In this document: piece by piece, positions 1 through 8,843 of the stretch | How positions within the stretch are numbered: the stretch's first letter is position 1 | Layout: each line of letters begins with the position of its first letter | Source of the DNA: Flavobacteriaceae bacterium UBA3339 | GTDB taxonomy: Bacteria; Bacteroidota; Bacteroidia; Flavobacteriales; Flavobacteriaceae | DNA length: 64,000 bases | Direction: 5' to 3' | Assembly (NCBI GenBank): GCA_002360925.1 | Contig: DERN01000009.1 | Coordinates: forward strand, 117,056 to 181,055 | Made by a program: the position numbers and the translations under genes | Notes under the pieces: model-generated | Told to the model about the DNA's origin: nothing | What the model saw: only the letters and a program-made list of their open reading frames with translations | Database searches by the model: none

Positions 1-363
1 TCGGGTAACCATATCATTTTCGTTCGTCCATCCTGTAGCTCTTAAAACAAAACGAAGATTTTCAAAAATATTACGATCTGGAAGCAATTTAAAATCTTGA
101 AAAACAATACCAATTTTACGTCTTAAAAACGGAATATCCTTTTCTTTTAACGTACGTAAATCATATCCAACAATAGAACCTTCGCCTTGTTGTAAATCTA
201 AATCGGCATAAAGTGTTTTCATCAAACTACTTTTTCCTGAACCTGTTTTTCCAATTAAATAAATGAATTCTCCTTTTTTTACATCGATATTTACATCGGT
301 AAGAATGGGAATGTTTTCTTGAAAAATAGTTACGTTTTGTAAGTGTAAGATTGATGACGACAT
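1..363 (-). CDS. ftsE: Cell division ATP-binding protein FtsE (partial, N-terminal 121 residues)
   Basis: ABC-type ATPase cut off by the left edge of the window; the frame is open from the ATG at 363 to base 1. In the translation I made by hand, the Walker A motif GKTGSGKSS lies at about residues 38-46 and the Q-loop sequence VFQDFKLLPDR at about 88-98. The FQDFKLLPDR wording and the short lead-in (MSSSILHLQNVTIF) match flavobacterial FtsE. FtsE pairs with FtsX at the septum to control peptidoglycan hydrolases. The signature motif and Walker B lie outside the window, so another small ABC ATPase (LolD-like) is possible but less likely. Confidence 0.8.
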   Translation of the reverse strand, partial: MSSSILHLQNVTIFQENIPILTDVNIDVKKGEFIYLIGKTGSGKSSLMKTLYADLDLQQGEGSIVGYDLRTLKEKDIPFLRRKIGIVFQDFKLLPDRNIFENLRFVLRATGWTNENDMVTR

Positions 364-422
364 ATTCAATATTTTTTGTAAAAATATCAAAACTTATTGT
401 GTAATGAAAGTTTAAATAGAAA

Positions 423-442
423 AAGGAACAAAAATGTTCCTT
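423..442 (-). terminator. Rho-independent terminator after the di-haem peroxidase gene
   Basis: An 8-bp stem (AAGGAACA pairing with TGTTCCTT) with an AAAA loop sits directly after the stop codon of the minus-strand peroxidase gene and is followed on that strand by a T-rich run. Confidence 0.7.
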
Positions 443-443
443 C

Positions 444-2237
444 TTATTTATCATTCAGTGCTTTCATAAAGGCAATGAGTGCTTTTTCTTCGGTCGAAGT
501 AAGATGTAATTCATCTTCTGGTAATGTTTGATTTTCTACTTTTAATCCAAAACCTAATCCGCCGCCTTTGTTGTAAAATGTAACGACTTCTTCTAAAGTT
601 TTAAAAACGCCGTTATGCATATATGGAGCTGTTTTTTCGATATTTCGAACTGTCATGGTTTTAAAAGAATTCTTTAATTGATGCAAATCCATATTGTAAA
701 TTTGTCTTCCTAAATCGTTATCTAATTTGGTAATGGCAGCATCGCTTGGAACTCCTAAAACTTCTTGTTCGGAAGAGGAAAATCTTGGTGGAACCGTTCC
801 GTTAAAAACAGGAAGAAAGTGACACGTTGCGCATTTTGCTTTTCCCATAAATAAATTGAAACCTTGTTGTTCTTCGGCGTTCATAGCCGATTTATTTCCA
901 CGCATATAATCATCGAATTTAGACGAAAAAGAACTTAACGAACGAACATAAACAGCCAACGCATTTTGAACCTGCCAACCTTCGATTTTATCTGAATTAT
1001 AAATCTTTTTGAAATTTGAAGCGTATTCAGAATCGGTTTGAACCATTTTAATAATCGTTGCCATATTGCCGTGCATTTCGTCCTTGTTTTCGATCACATT
1101 TGTGGTTAAAGATTCAATATCGCTTTGTCGCATATCCCAAAATAATCCATGATAAAAACCTGCATAATTTAATGAAGGCGTATTGCGTAATAACGGACTT
1201 CCAACCAAATCGGTAGCAACTTTTAAACCATCGGTAAATGCTTTTTCCGGATTGTGACAGCTTGCACAACTTCTGTCATGATTTTTAGAAAGTTTTGTAT
1301 CGTAAAAAAGTTTTTTTCCTAATTCGATTTTATCTGAAGAAGAATGATATGTTTTATCTGGAGTTACCGCATTTTCATCGAAAACGTTTGCTGCAAATAA
1401 CGAAGAAGCATCAGGTTTTAACATGCTGATTCTATTTACAAAAGGAATTTTAGCTTCGATTTGCAATTTGTGTAAATTTTTAGAAATTGGATCTAAATAA
1501 TTGGTAATGTAATGCAAATAATTGAAGGAGTTTTTATCCGTTTTGGTTGAAATAGAAGCTTCTGCTTTTTGAAGTAAATCGATTGTTTTGTTGTAGGATT
1601 CGATCTTTTCAAAATCGGATTTATATAAATTTAGAATATCTTCAATTCCTTTTAAGGCTTCTTTACTTTCAGGAAAAAGCAAATTACTAGCAGGCGTATC
1701 AAATCCTGAAATTCCGAGTGTTGTAATTTTAAAAACGCCCAAACGCAAAGCATCGAAAATTTGTTCATTTGATAAAGAAAGTGCTTCGAAATTCGTTATT
1801 CCGGCACGAATTAAATTATCTATAATTCGAACTTGTTTAATCATTTCAGTTTTTTCTTCAATCAAAACTTCCGGATACAAATATTCTTCTAAAACTTGAA
1901 ATCCTTGGGCTTCGATAAATTTATTTTCATCTAAATCTAACTGATCTAAAGCCGGACCGTTTAAGGTTTTTGAAGAATGTGGAAGATAATATTCGGTTGC
2001 CCATTCGGTATTTTTAAACAATAAACGACATTTTAAAAATTGATTTTGAAGTTCGTCCGAAGTAACTTCTTTCGAATTAATTAATTGTTCAAAGTTTTTT
2101 AATTCGGTCGATAATTCAGTTAAATTTTCAATAATATGATTTTTAACTTCAATGGTTGTATTGCTTTCGTAAACTTCTTTTTGTTTGCATTGAACAAAAA
2201 GAAACAGCGTACAAAAAATAAAAAAGTAATATTTCAT
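444..2237 (-). CDS. Di-haem cytochrome c peroxidase / MauG family lipoprotein
   Basis: 597 residues. The N-terminus has a hydrophobic stretch ending in FVQC, so Cys17 is a probable lipidation site. Residues about 25-270 form a helical domain without haem motifs that I do not identify. The C-terminal half carries two CxxCH haem sites, CASCH at 324-328 and CATCH at 469-473, in the order and spacing of bacterial di-haem peroxidases (CcpA/MauG). RNTPSL at about 351 is typical of the family. The role would be periplasmic peroxide reduction or oxidation of a partner protein. The gene follows the PhoX-like lipoprotein gene on the same strand, separated by a hairpin. The substrate cannot be told from sequence. 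Confidence 0.88.
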   Translation of the reverse strand: MKYYFFIFCTLFLFVQCKQKEVYESNTTIEVKNHIIENLTELSTELKNFEQLINSKEVTSDELQNQFLKCRLLFKNTEWATEYYLPHSSKTLNGPALDQLDLDENKFIEAQGFQVLEEYLYPEVLIEEKTEMIKQVRIIDNLIRAGITNFEALSLSNEQIFDALRLGVFKITTLGISGFDTPASNLLFPESKEALKGIEDILNLYKSDFEKIESYNKTIDLLQKAEASISTKTDKNSFNYLHYITNYLDPISKNLHKLQIEAKIPFVNRISMLKPDASSLFAANVFDENAVTPDKTYHSSSDKIELGKKLFYDTKLSKNHDRSCASCHNPEKAFTDGLKVATDLVGSPLLRNTPSLNYAGFYHGLFWDMRQSDIESLTTNVIENKDEMHGNMATIIKMVQTDSEYASNFKKIYNSDKIEGWQVQNALAVYVRSLSSFSSKFDDYMRGNKSAMNAEEQQGFNLFMGKAKCATCHFLPVFNGTVPPRFSSSEQEVLGVPSDAAITKLDNDLGRQIYNMDLHQLKNSFKTMTVRNIEKTAPYMHNGVFKTLEEVVTFYNKGGGLGFGLKVENQTLPEDELHLTSTEEKALIAFMKALNDK

Positions 2238-2247
2238 TTGTATAAAG

Positions 2248-2274
2248 AAAACACTGGCATTACGCCAGTGTTTT
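2248..2274 (-). terminator. Hairpin between the PhoX-like gene and the peroxidase gene
   Basis: A perfect 11-bp stem (AAAACACTGGC pairing with GCCAGTGTTTT) with a 5-nt loop lies in the 45-bp gap between two minus-strand genes. It should end or attenuate transcription from the PhoX-like gene. The peroxidase gene then depends on read-through or on a promoter inside this gap. Confidence 0.75.
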
Positions 2275-2282
2275 GGAATTTA

Positions 2283-3776
2283 TTAACGTTCTACATTTTT
2301 AATCAAAACTACTTGTCCGCCTTCTTTATTGGTTTGTGTTCCAGAACCATCGGCGTTTAAGAATTTGTCTTGTCGCCAAGTATGCGGGTGAATATTTACG
2401 GCAAATGTTCCCGGAATTCCAACTAAATCTGATACATCAACCATTGCTCCGTATTCCCAAGAACCAAATTTGTTTAGATTTCCAGATTGATCGAACATTT
2501 GGAACCATTCGGCATTTCCGCGATTGTGTTTCATGTTTAACCAAGGCTTGTACGATTTTGTTGCCATGTTGTATTGCCAAATGTACGAATCGTGTTTAGC
2601 ATCGGCATAATATGAATCTCCGTCTTCTTGAATGTAAACGAAGTTTTCTGTTACGCATAAGTTATCTGGGTTAATTAAATCATTTCCAGGATTTGAATCT
2701 CCTTCTGCAATAATTTCTAACTTACCTTTTAACATATTGTTTTTATCTAAAACCAATTTATAAACGCGTCCCCACATTGTATAACCTTCAACCGGTTTTC
2801 CGCCGCTTGCCTGACCTGTTGCAGTAAAATAGATTTCGTTTCCGTTACCTTTTCCTTTGCGGTAATCAACATCTTCTACACGAGAAAAACGTAAAGCGTT
2901 GATTTCGATGTTTTTTGCATTGATTTCGGCTCCCGTTAGGTTTTTAGCATTCGGAATTTCAACAAATTCTACATCATAAGAAGCATTTTTAGTCATACTT
3001 CCTTCTGTAATAGTTCCGTCTTTTCTTTTTAAAGCGTATAATTTACCATTATCTAAATCGCCGCGCGTTGTAGAATGATACATTAATAATTGACCAGCAC
3101 TTTGATGACTTGTAGAATAACCTTGATCTTCGCCAATCAAAACATAAGTTCCCGAACCTGAAACATCGGTAGGAAGCGGAACAGCATTTTCCATACTTGC
3201 TTTACCTAGAGCAGGTTTTACACGATCTGTTCTAGAGCGATCTCCGGTTAAACCAAGTGGATCAATTGCATGAACCAAACTTTCTTCGCCAGATTCTCCT
3301 GCAGTTAAAAAGATCGGACCAAATCCGTGTTCTTTAGGATCTACCAAAGTAGCCGAGCACAAACGCGTCATTCCACCAATTCCGTCTACAATATATTCTC
3401 CTTTAACCGGTTTAAAGTTTTTATCTAAATACACGCGAGAAACCGATTGTAAAATTTCATGATTTGTAATCATAATAAATCCGTCTCCGTTTGGATCTTT
3501 CATAAATCCAGCCCCATCTGGTTGCGCTCCGAAAACAAAGTTTGGTGATTGCTCTAAAACATCAGAAGAAGAAATTAAAGTAAAGATGTTTAGTTTTTCG
3601 AATCCTGGCATCGCGAATACCATTGCAGGAATGTTTGAATGATCTTTTAATTCAATTTTAGGAGTTTCTACAACAGTATCATCGTCATTTTTAACAATGT
3701 CATCGTCCTGACATGAAATAAATAACATTGAAGATAATGCCAAAAGTCCTAATTTGTTTGCATACGTTTTGTTCAT
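2283..3776 (-). CDS. PhoX-like (DUF839) beta-propeller lipoprotein
   Basis: 497 residues. The signal sequence ends in LFISC, giving lipid-anchored Cys22, followed by a very acidic linker (QDDDIVKNDDDT). The body contains motifs seen in PhoX/DUF839 proteins: SRVEDVDY near residue 295, NPDNLCV near 385 and HPHTWRQDKF near 465. PhoX enzymes are calcium/iron phosphatases of the periplasm or surface. The Glu and Asp of RVED and NPDN fit metal-binding positions, but I have not mapped all ligands, so phosphatase activity is inferred. A -7 box lies 22 bp upstream. The gene sits upstream of a di-haem peroxidase and may act with it. Confidence 0.75.
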   Translation of the reverse strand: MNKTYANKLGLLALSSMLFISCQDDDIVKNDDDTVVETPKIELKDHSNIPAMVFAMPGFEKLNIFTLISSSDVLEQSPNFVFGAQPDGAGFMKDPNGDGFIMITNHEILQSVSRVYLDKNFKPVKGEYIVDGIGGMTRLCSATLVDPKEHGFGPIFLTAGESGEESLVHAIDPLGLTGDRSRTDRVKPALGKASMENAVPLPTDVSGSGTYVLIGEDQGYSTSHQSAGQLLMYHSTTRGDLDNGKLYALKRKDGTITEGSMTKNASYDVEFVEIPNAKNLTGAEINAKNIEINALRFSRVEDVDYRKGKGNGNEIYFTATGQASGGKPVEGYTMWGRVYKLVLDKNNMLKGKLEIIAEGDSNPGNDLINPDNLCVTENFVYIQEDGDSYYADAKHDSYIWQYNMATKSYKPWLNMKHNRGNAEWFQMFDQSGNLNKFGSWEYGAMVDVSDLVGIPGTFAVNIHPHTWRQDKFLNADGSGTQTNKEGGQVVLIKNVER

Positions 3777-3798
3777 GATTGTTTTATTTTGTACGGTA

Positions 3799-3806
3799 CA
3801 AACATA
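3799..3806 (-). promoter_or_regulatory. Promoter -7 box for the PhoX-like gene
   Basis: TATGTTTG on the minus strand matches the Bacteroidota -7 consensus TAnnTTTG and lies 22 bp before the ATG. No clear TTG -33 element is visible at the usual spacing. Confidence 0.5.
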
Positions 3807-3898
3807 AAACCAAAGGTGTATCTAAACGATTAACTGAAGATTAATAAAAAAAAATCAAAGGTTTAAAATAATGTTAAAAAGTTAATTTTGGATTAATA

Positions 3899-3928
3899 AA
3901 AAACCGTCGATAATTATCGACGGTTTTT
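3899..3928 (-). terminator. Terminator after the TlpA-like gene
   Basis: A near-perfect inverted repeat centred on AATT (core CCGTCGATAATTATCGACGG) lies 22 bp past the stop of the minus-strand thioredoxin gene. It is followed on that strand by TTTTTT. Confidence 0.8.
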
Positions 3929-3950
3929 GTATTTATTTACATTTTTAAGC

Positions 3951-5087
3951 CTACTTCAACAACTCAGCTACTTTAGCTTCTAATTCAGCTCCTCTTAAAT
4001 CTTTAGCAACGATTGTTCCGTTTGCGTCTAAGATAAAAGTTGCCGGGATTGCTTCTACGAAATAACTTTTAGCAATTTCATCATCCCAGAATTTTAAGTT
4101 CGATACTTGTAACCAAGCTAATTTATCATCAGCGATTGCTTTTACCCATTTATCTTGTTCTTTATCTAAAGAAACTCCGATGATTTTTAATCCTTGATCT
4201 TTGTATTTGTTATATAAAGCTACAACATTTGGATTTTCCTGACGACAAGGTCCGCACCATGAAGCCCAAAAATCTACAATAGTTACTTTTCCTAAGTTTT
4301 TGTATAAAGATTCTGGTTTTCCTTCAGGAGTATTTGCTGTGAAATCAGGAGCTTTTTGACCAATCGCTACCTTTTGACGATCTTTTTCTGCTTCTTCCAT
4401 TTTTTTCAAGCTATCAGCAAAATCTTTTCCTTTTTTAGTTTCCTTAACCGATTTATCGAAATCGTTAAAGTATGTTTTAATTTCTTCCGGAGTTACAGCG
4501 TCAGACATTGATAACTGCGTAAGTAATAATAACGAAATGAAAGAATCTTTGTTTGTTGAAATGAATTTTTTGTTTTGTTCAACGTATTTTTCTTGAATTT
4601 TCGTCATTTGCTCCATTAAAGACTGCATTGTTGCTTGGTCTCCTTTTTGTTGAGCTTCCATGAATTTCGTTTGATTTTGTTGTTGGAAATCCATGATTTC
4701 TTTTTGGATTTTAAATGCTTCTTCGTTGTAAGAAGTCATTAAATCGTTGTTTTTTGTTCCGGTTACTTTTGTAGATTCTGGTTTTTCTTTATCGAATGAA
4801 AATTTAATATCACCATTTTCTAAAATAACAGGGAAAGCAAATTCCTGCGTTTTTCCTAACTCTACATAGTAAATATCAATTTCAGGAGCTTTGTCGTTTT
4901 TAAACTGGAAAGTTCCTCCTTTAATTTCTGTTGAATCGATTTTAGTAAATCCGTTTTCGTCTTGTTTATTGATATAAACTTTAGTTCCATCTTCAAAACC
5001 TTTTACATCTCCACTAATAGTGTATCCTTCTTTACTACAAGAAACTAAAACTGCAGCTGTAAAAGCAAGTGCAAAAATTTTTTTCAT
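3951..5087 (-). CDS. TlpA-family thiol-disulfide oxidoreductase lipoprotein with DUF4369-like N-domain
   Basis: 378 residues. The signal peptide ends AAVLVSC, giving lipidated Cys17. Residues about 20-110 look like the beta-rich DUF4369 domain common in Bacteroidota TlpA proteins. A charged Q/K-rich helical segment follows (about 120-235). The C-terminal thioredoxin fold begins near 240 with GQKAPDF, carries the redox motif WCGPC at 277-281, and has the cis-Pro loop AIPATF near 350. The expected role is reduction or isomerisation of disulfides in the cell envelope. It is transcribed alone, bounded by a strong terminator. The family is clear; the partner proteins are unknown. Confidence 0.92.
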   Translation of the reverse strand: MKKIFALAFTAAVLVSCSKEGYTISGDVKGFEDGTKVYINKQDENGFTKIDSTEIKGGTFQFKNDKAPEIDIYYVELGKTQEFAFPVILENGDIKFSFDKEKPESTKVTGTKNNDLMTSYNEEAFKIQKEIMDFQQQNQTKFMEAQQKGDQATMQSLMEQMTKIQEKYVEQNKKFISTNKDSFISLLLLTQLSMSDAVTPEEIKTYFNDFDKSVKETKKGKDFADSLKKMEEAEKDRQKVAIGQKAPDFTANTPEGKPESLYKNLGKVTIVDFWASWCGPCRQENPNVVALYNKYKDQGLKIIGVSLDKEQDKWVKAIADDKLAWLQVSNLKFWDDEIAKSYFVEAIPATFILDANGTIVAKDLRGAELEAKVAELLK

Positions 5088-5145
5088 TTAAAAGTTAATT
5101 TAATTCGGTGTAAATTTAAAAAATATAATGTTAATAAAAATAAAA

Positions 5146-5520
5146 TTAAGCAAAAGCATTTAAAAATAATAATATCCATCCAAGAAGAAGCATTAAACCA
5201 CCAATTGGAGTAATTGGACCTAAGAATTTTAATTTGCGATTTAAGGCACTGCTAATACATAAACCGTAGATACTGAAGCTAAAAAACAGAATTCCGATGG
5301 TTAATGAATAGTAGATTGCTTGGTGATATTTTGAAATTTGATCTAAATTAAAACCAATCAAAACCAAAAGAATAGCATGATACATTTGATATTTAACTCC
5401 GGTTTCGAAGTTTTTAAGCTGATCTTCACTAAAAATCTTCTTTAAAGCATGAGCTCCAAAAGCTCCGAAAATAATTCCGAAAGCACCAAAAAGTGCTCCT
5501 GTAATAATAAAAGTATTCAT
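5146..5520 (-). CDS. DUF423 family small membrane protein (YgdD-like)
   Basis: 124 residues with four predicted transmembrane stretches. The N-terminal signature ALFGAFGIIFGAFGAHALK, followed by FETGVKYQMYHAILL, is diagnostic of DUF423. The function of the family is unknown. It lies 1 bp downstream of the transglutaminase-like gene on the same strand, so the two are probably co-transcribed. Confidence 0.9.
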   Translation of the reverse strand: MNTFIITGALFGAFGIIFGAFGAHALKKIFSEDQLKNFETGVKYQMYHAILLVLIGFNLDQISKYHQAIYYSLTIGILFFSFSIYGLCISSALNRKLKFLGPITPIGGLMLLLGWILLFLNAFA

Positions 5521-5521
5521 T

Positions 5522-6451
5522 TTAATTCAACGTTAATTCTCCTAAAATTTCTTCAGACATAAAAGGTCCGCCCGGATATTTTGCTGTATAATCTAAATTC
5601 AGCCAAACTTTTCCGCGTTCATCAATATGATAATGAATCGTTTTTCCTTTCGATTCTTTTTCAAATAAAACTTCTTTAATTAAATAGATAATGTTTTCTA
5701 AATCGGCTTTTGATCCAATTAGCATTTCGGGATACATATGTTCTTTTGTATGAATCAATCGAGGAGTTCCGCCAACTGCTCTAACAGCTGCTGCCATTAA
5801 AATTGCGTGATCGTCACAATCGCCCGAAAAATGTTGTAAAGATTCAGAAGCCGTTGCAATATATTCTCGGTTTTTAGGATCATTTACATAATTCCATTTA
5901 CTTTGAATTTCCTTAAAAATAGCAAAACATTGAATTATTTGTCTGTATTGCTGATATCCTTTAACATCTCTAAAATGTTTTGTTGTTGCGGTTAAAGCAA
6001 AATTTCGCACTTTAGGATTGTCGTATTCAATCGCTTTTATGATTCTGGACTTATTAGGAAAAGGTAATAATTTAGAAACAATAATATCTTGTGGATTCGG
6101 ATTATCGCTCATTGCATAAATCATGGCGCGATAATCTTCATAAACCGATTTAAATCCGTATCCTGCAAATAAAGTTCCGTAAAAAAGCGAAAAAGCATAC
6201 AGAATAATTACAAAAAACAGGAATCGTTTTATGTAATGCAGCACATAAGTAACCAAAGTGGTAATGGCTACAAATAATAAAATTCGGTCTAAATGAAATG
6301 GCCATTCCGGATCGATTAAATTTTGATGCAGAATAATAAAAACCGGAACCAAAATTAAAAGGGTTAAAATTAAAATAACGATCGTGTCCCAAGGTTTTGG
6401 GATGCTTATTTTTCTTAAAAATCGTACTATTTTAATTTTTGATTCTTCCAT
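5522..6451 (-). CDS. Membrane-anchored transglutaminase-like protein
   Basis: 309 residues. Three or more hydrophobic segments lie in the first 100 residues (about 21-41, 57-71 and 77-98). The C-terminal half holds a transglutaminase-like cysteine protease core: GDCDDH with Cys212 as probable nucleophile, EHMYPE with His238, and an Asp near 287 in WLNLDY. Members of this superfamily can be proteases, amidases or cross-linkers. Nothing here shows which. It is packed tightly between a periplasmic-binding-fold gene (4 bp upstream) and the DUF423 gene. Confidence 0.8.
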   Translation of the reverse strand: MEESKIKIVRFLRKISIPKPWDTIVILILTLLILVPVFIILHQNLIDPEWPFHLDRILLFVAITTLVTYVLHYIKRFLFFVIILYAFSLFYGTLFAGYGFKSVYEDYRAMIYAMSDNPNPQDIIVSKLLPFPNKSRIIKAIEYDNPKVRNFALTATTKHFRDVKGYQQYRQIIQCFAIFKEIQSKWNYVNDPKNREYIATASESLQHFSGDCDDHAILMAAAVRAVGGTPRLIHTKEHMYPEMLIGSKADLENIIYLIKEVLFEKESKGKTIHYHIDERGKVWLNLDYTAKYPGGPFMSEEILGELTLN

Positions 6452-6455
6452 TCAC

Positions 6456-7304
6456 TTATTGTGCAATACAATCAGAATATTTTAAAGGTTCTTTAATAAT
6501 ATTATATTTAATTAAATCTTGAATTATTTGTTCGAATTGTTTTTCGTTTAATTTTTTTTGCGACCATTTGGTAATTTGCAACCATTGTTGAATATCGTCT
6601 AACTTTTGATCAAAAACACTTGCCAGCGTTTTATCGATACTTGGAATCATTTTAAATTCGGTTGTTGTTTGATTGATGATTTTTAAAAGATGATCAACCA
6701 TTGGTTTGTTGTTTTCGTAAAACTCTTTTCTAGCAACAATCATAAAACATGGCCAAGGAGTTGGGCAAACATCAACGCGTCTAAAAATTCCTTTATCTAC
6801 AATAGGTTGCGTCATAAAACGATCCCACATAAAATAATCGGCTTTGTTTTCGGTTAAAGCTTCAACAGCGCCATCTAAGGTATTTACAATTTCGAATTTA
6901 ACCGAATCAAAATCCCAATTCTGATTCGAAGCATTTACATAGCTCATTAATTCAGAACCCGAACCAAAACGAGAAATCGCAGCAGTTTTTCCTTTTAAAT
7001 CTTCAATGTTTTTAAACGAACTCTTAGCATTTACATGAATTCCCCATTGTAAAGGCGATTGCACAAATGTTTGCAAAATAACCGATTCGTTTCCGTTGGC
7101 AATATCTTTTATAATTCCTTCAGTTAAAATTACAGCTAAATCTGTTTCTTCATTTCGTAGCATTTCGCACATTTTTCCGGTTCCTTGCGGAATATCGGTC
7201 CATTCAACATCAATGCCAGCTTCGTTAAACAAACCTTCGTCAATTGTTAATTGCCAAGGAAAATTAAAATGCTCGGGTACGCCTACAATTCTAATCGTTT
7301 TCAT
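6456..7304 (-). CDS. NMT1/THI5-like substrate-binding-fold protein without signal peptide
   Basis: 282 residues with the type 2 periplasmic-binding fold of the SsuA/THI5 group: it opens with RIVGVPEHFNFPWQLTIDEGLF, has DLAVILTEGII near 55-66, LKGKTAAISRFGSGSELM near 104-120, and a domain cross-over at ADYFMWDRFMT. Unlike transport binding proteins, it starts directly at the fold with no signal peptide or lipobox, and no ABC permease or ATPase is adjacent. It is therefore probably cytoplasmic, either as a sensor or as an enzyme of small-molecule metabolism. The ligand is unknown. Confidence 0.75.
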   Translation of the reverse strand: MKTIRIVGVPEHFNFPWQLTIDEGLFNEAGIDVEWTDIPQGTGKMCEMLRNEETDLAVILTEGIIKDIANGNESVILQTFVQSPLQWGIHVNAKSSFKNIEDLKGKTAAISRFGSGSELMSYVNASNQNWDFDSVKFEIVNTLDGAVEALTENKADYFMWDRFMTQPIVDKGIFRRVDVCPTPWPCFMIVARKEFYENNKPMVDHLLKIINQTTTEFKMIPSIDKTLASVFDQKLDDIQQWLQITKWSQKKLNEKQFEQIIQDLIKYNIIKEPLKYSDCIAQ

Positions 7305-7335
7305 GAAAAATCTTAAATAAAATTACGTAAAAATA

Positions 7336-7563
7336 CTATTTTAATTTGTTTTCTAACATCAAAATTAACGACTCGTATTTCGAAAGTGTAATTAAATCGT
7401 CATCGTTTGCAGAAACATCTAATAAGCTGTTTAAAAGCAACGAAGCACTTTCGATTTTTTTCTTTGCTTTTGCAGGTTGTTTCGTTCCAATTGCGTCGAT
7501 GATTTCTTGTACCAACTGATGTAAAATAGTTAAATCCAATCCTAAAAATATTAATTCATACAA
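7336..7563 (-). CDS. Small conserved hypothetical protein (about 67-75 aa)
   Basis: I do not recognise a family. It is a short helical protein rich in Leu and Lys (IGTKQPAKAKKKIESASLLLNSLLDVS). The frame has no early ATG. The longest version starts with TTG at 7563, but that TTG is the tail of a possible -7 box (TATTTTTG at 7561-7568, minus strand), so the TTG at 7539 (MDLTILHQLV) is an equally good start. It is divergent from the SUI1 gene. Confidence 0.55.
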   Translation of the reverse strand: MYELIFLGLDLTILHQLVQEIIDAIGTKQPAKAKKKIESASLLLNSLLDVSANDDDLITLSKYESLILMLENKLK

Positions 7564-7588
7564 AAATAAGCTTTAAGTATAGTTTATG

Positions 7589-7596
7589 TATCTTTG
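7589..7596 (+). promoter_or_regulatory. Promoter -7 box for the SUI1 gene
   Basis: TATCTTTG matches TAnnTTTG and lies 22 bp before the ATG at 7619. Confidence 0.55.
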
Positions 7597-7618
7597 AGTA
7601 TCAAAATTTATCGTTAAA

Positions 7619-7969
7619 ATGTCAAAAAAGATTTCAAGCTTAGAAGATTTAGGAGGATTTGTATTTTCTACCAATAAAGATTTTGATTTTGATCAACATC
7701 AGGAAGATGAAACAACTTTAGATCCGAAAGATCAGTTTTTAGAAGCTCATTTAGATAAGAAAAATCGTGCCGGAAAAGTGGCAACCGTTATAAAAGGATT
7801 TGTTGGTTCGGCAGACGATTTAAAAGCGTTGGGAAAGGAATTGAAAACTTTATGCGGAGTTGGCGGAAGTGCAAAAGATGCTGAAATTATTATTCAAGGG
7901 AATTTTCGTGATAAAATAATGGATCATCTTAAAAATAAAGGATATAAAGTTAAAAGAGTTGGAAGTTGA
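7619..7969 (+). CDS. SUI1/YciH family translation factor homologue (eIF1-like)
   Basis: 116 residues. The C-terminal part (about 48-116) is the SUI1 fold: RAGKVATVIKGFVG, then LKALGKELKTLCGVGGSAKDAEIIIQG with the hallmark CGVGGS loop, and a closing helix KIMDHLKNKGYKVKRVG. The N-terminal part is acidic and variable. Bacterial YciH is an initiation-fidelity factor related to eukaryotic eIF1 and acts on the small ribosomal subunit. The stop lies one base before the ATG of the nucleoside phosphorylase gene, so the two form an operon. Confidence 0.92.
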   Translation: MSKKISSLEDLGGFVFSTNKDFDFDQHQEDETTLDPKDQFLEAHLDKKNRAGKVATVIKGFVGSADDLKALGKELKTLCGVGGSAKDAEIIIQGNFRDKIMDHLKNKGYKVKRVGS

Positions 7970-7970
7970 T

Positions 7971-8843
7971 ATGAAGGAAATTAAAGAATCGGAATTGATA
8001 TTGAATCCGGACGGAAGCGTTTATCATTTAAACATAAAACCCGAAAACTTAGCGCACGATATTATTTTTGTGGGCGATCAGGATCGAGTAGAAGAGGTAA
8101 CGCAATATTTTGATTCGATTGAATTTAAAACGCAAAAACGCGAATTTAAAACGCAGACAGGTTTTTATAAAGGAAAGCGTTTGTCGGTTGTTTCAACAGG
8201 AATTGGACCCGATAATATCGATATTGTTTTAAATGAATTAGATGCTTTGGTGAACATCGATTTTAAAACTCGAAAAATAAAAGATCAATTAACTTCGCTA
8301 AACATTGTCCGAGTTGGAACTTCTGGTTCGCTTCAAGCTGATATTTTAGTCGATTCGTTTTTAATGTCGGTTCACGCAATCGGAACCGATAATATGCTTC
8401 GCAGTTATGAATTGAACGATAAAACGAATGTTGAAATGGAAAATGCTTTTGTAAATCATACGAATTGGAATGAAATAAAAGGAAAGCCTTATTCGGTTTC
8501 GGCTCATCAATCTTTAATTCAAAAGTTTGATTCTGAAAACATTCATAAAGGAATTACGATTACAGCCGGAGGTTTTTACGGAGCACAAGGACGTGAATTA
8601 CGATTAAAGCTTCAGGATGAAAAATTGAATGATAAAATTGATTCGTTCGAATTTAAGACATTAAAAGCTACAAACTTAGAAATGGAAACAGCAGCCATTT
8701 ACGGATTATCGAAATTATTAAATCATAATGCGCTGTCGTTAAACGCAATTGTAGCAAATCGTAAAAACGGAACTTTTAGTCAGAATTCGAAACAAACAAT
8801 TGACAATTTGATAAAATACACGCTAAATAAATTTATTGAATAG
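7971..8843 (+). CDS. Nucleoside phosphorylase (uridine/purine phosphorylase family)
   Basis: 290 residues from the ATG at 7971. A TTG start 12 bp upstream is possible but would overlap the SUI1 stop. Family marks include DIIFVGDQDRVEEV near the N-terminus (phosphate-binding Gly and Arg), VVSTGIGPDNIDIVLNEL, NIVRVGTSGSLQ, and the purine/uridine-binding METAAIYGLS near residue 240. The enzyme should split a ribonucleoside with phosphate into base and ribose 1-phosphate in salvage. The exact base preference cannot be read safely. It directly follows SUI1 in the same transcript. Confidence 0.88.
   Translation: MKEIKESELILNPDGSVYHLNIKPENLAHDIIFVGDQDRVEEVTQYFDSIEFKTQKREFKTQTGFYKGKRLSVVSTGIGPDNIDIVLNELDALVNIDFKTRKIKDQLTSLNIVRVGTSGSLQADILVDSFLMSVHAIGTDNMLRSYELNDKTNVEMENAFVNHTNWNEIKGKPYSVSAHQSLIQKFDSENIHKGITITAGGFYGAQGRELRLKLQDEKLNDKIDSFEFKTLKATNLEMETAAIYGLSKLLNHNALSLNAIVANRKNGTFSQNSKQTIDNLIKYTLNKFIE

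Noticed and set aside
227..454. 75-codon minus-strand frame overlapping ftsE
   Set aside because: Overlaps the true FtsE frame and the terminator; no independent support.
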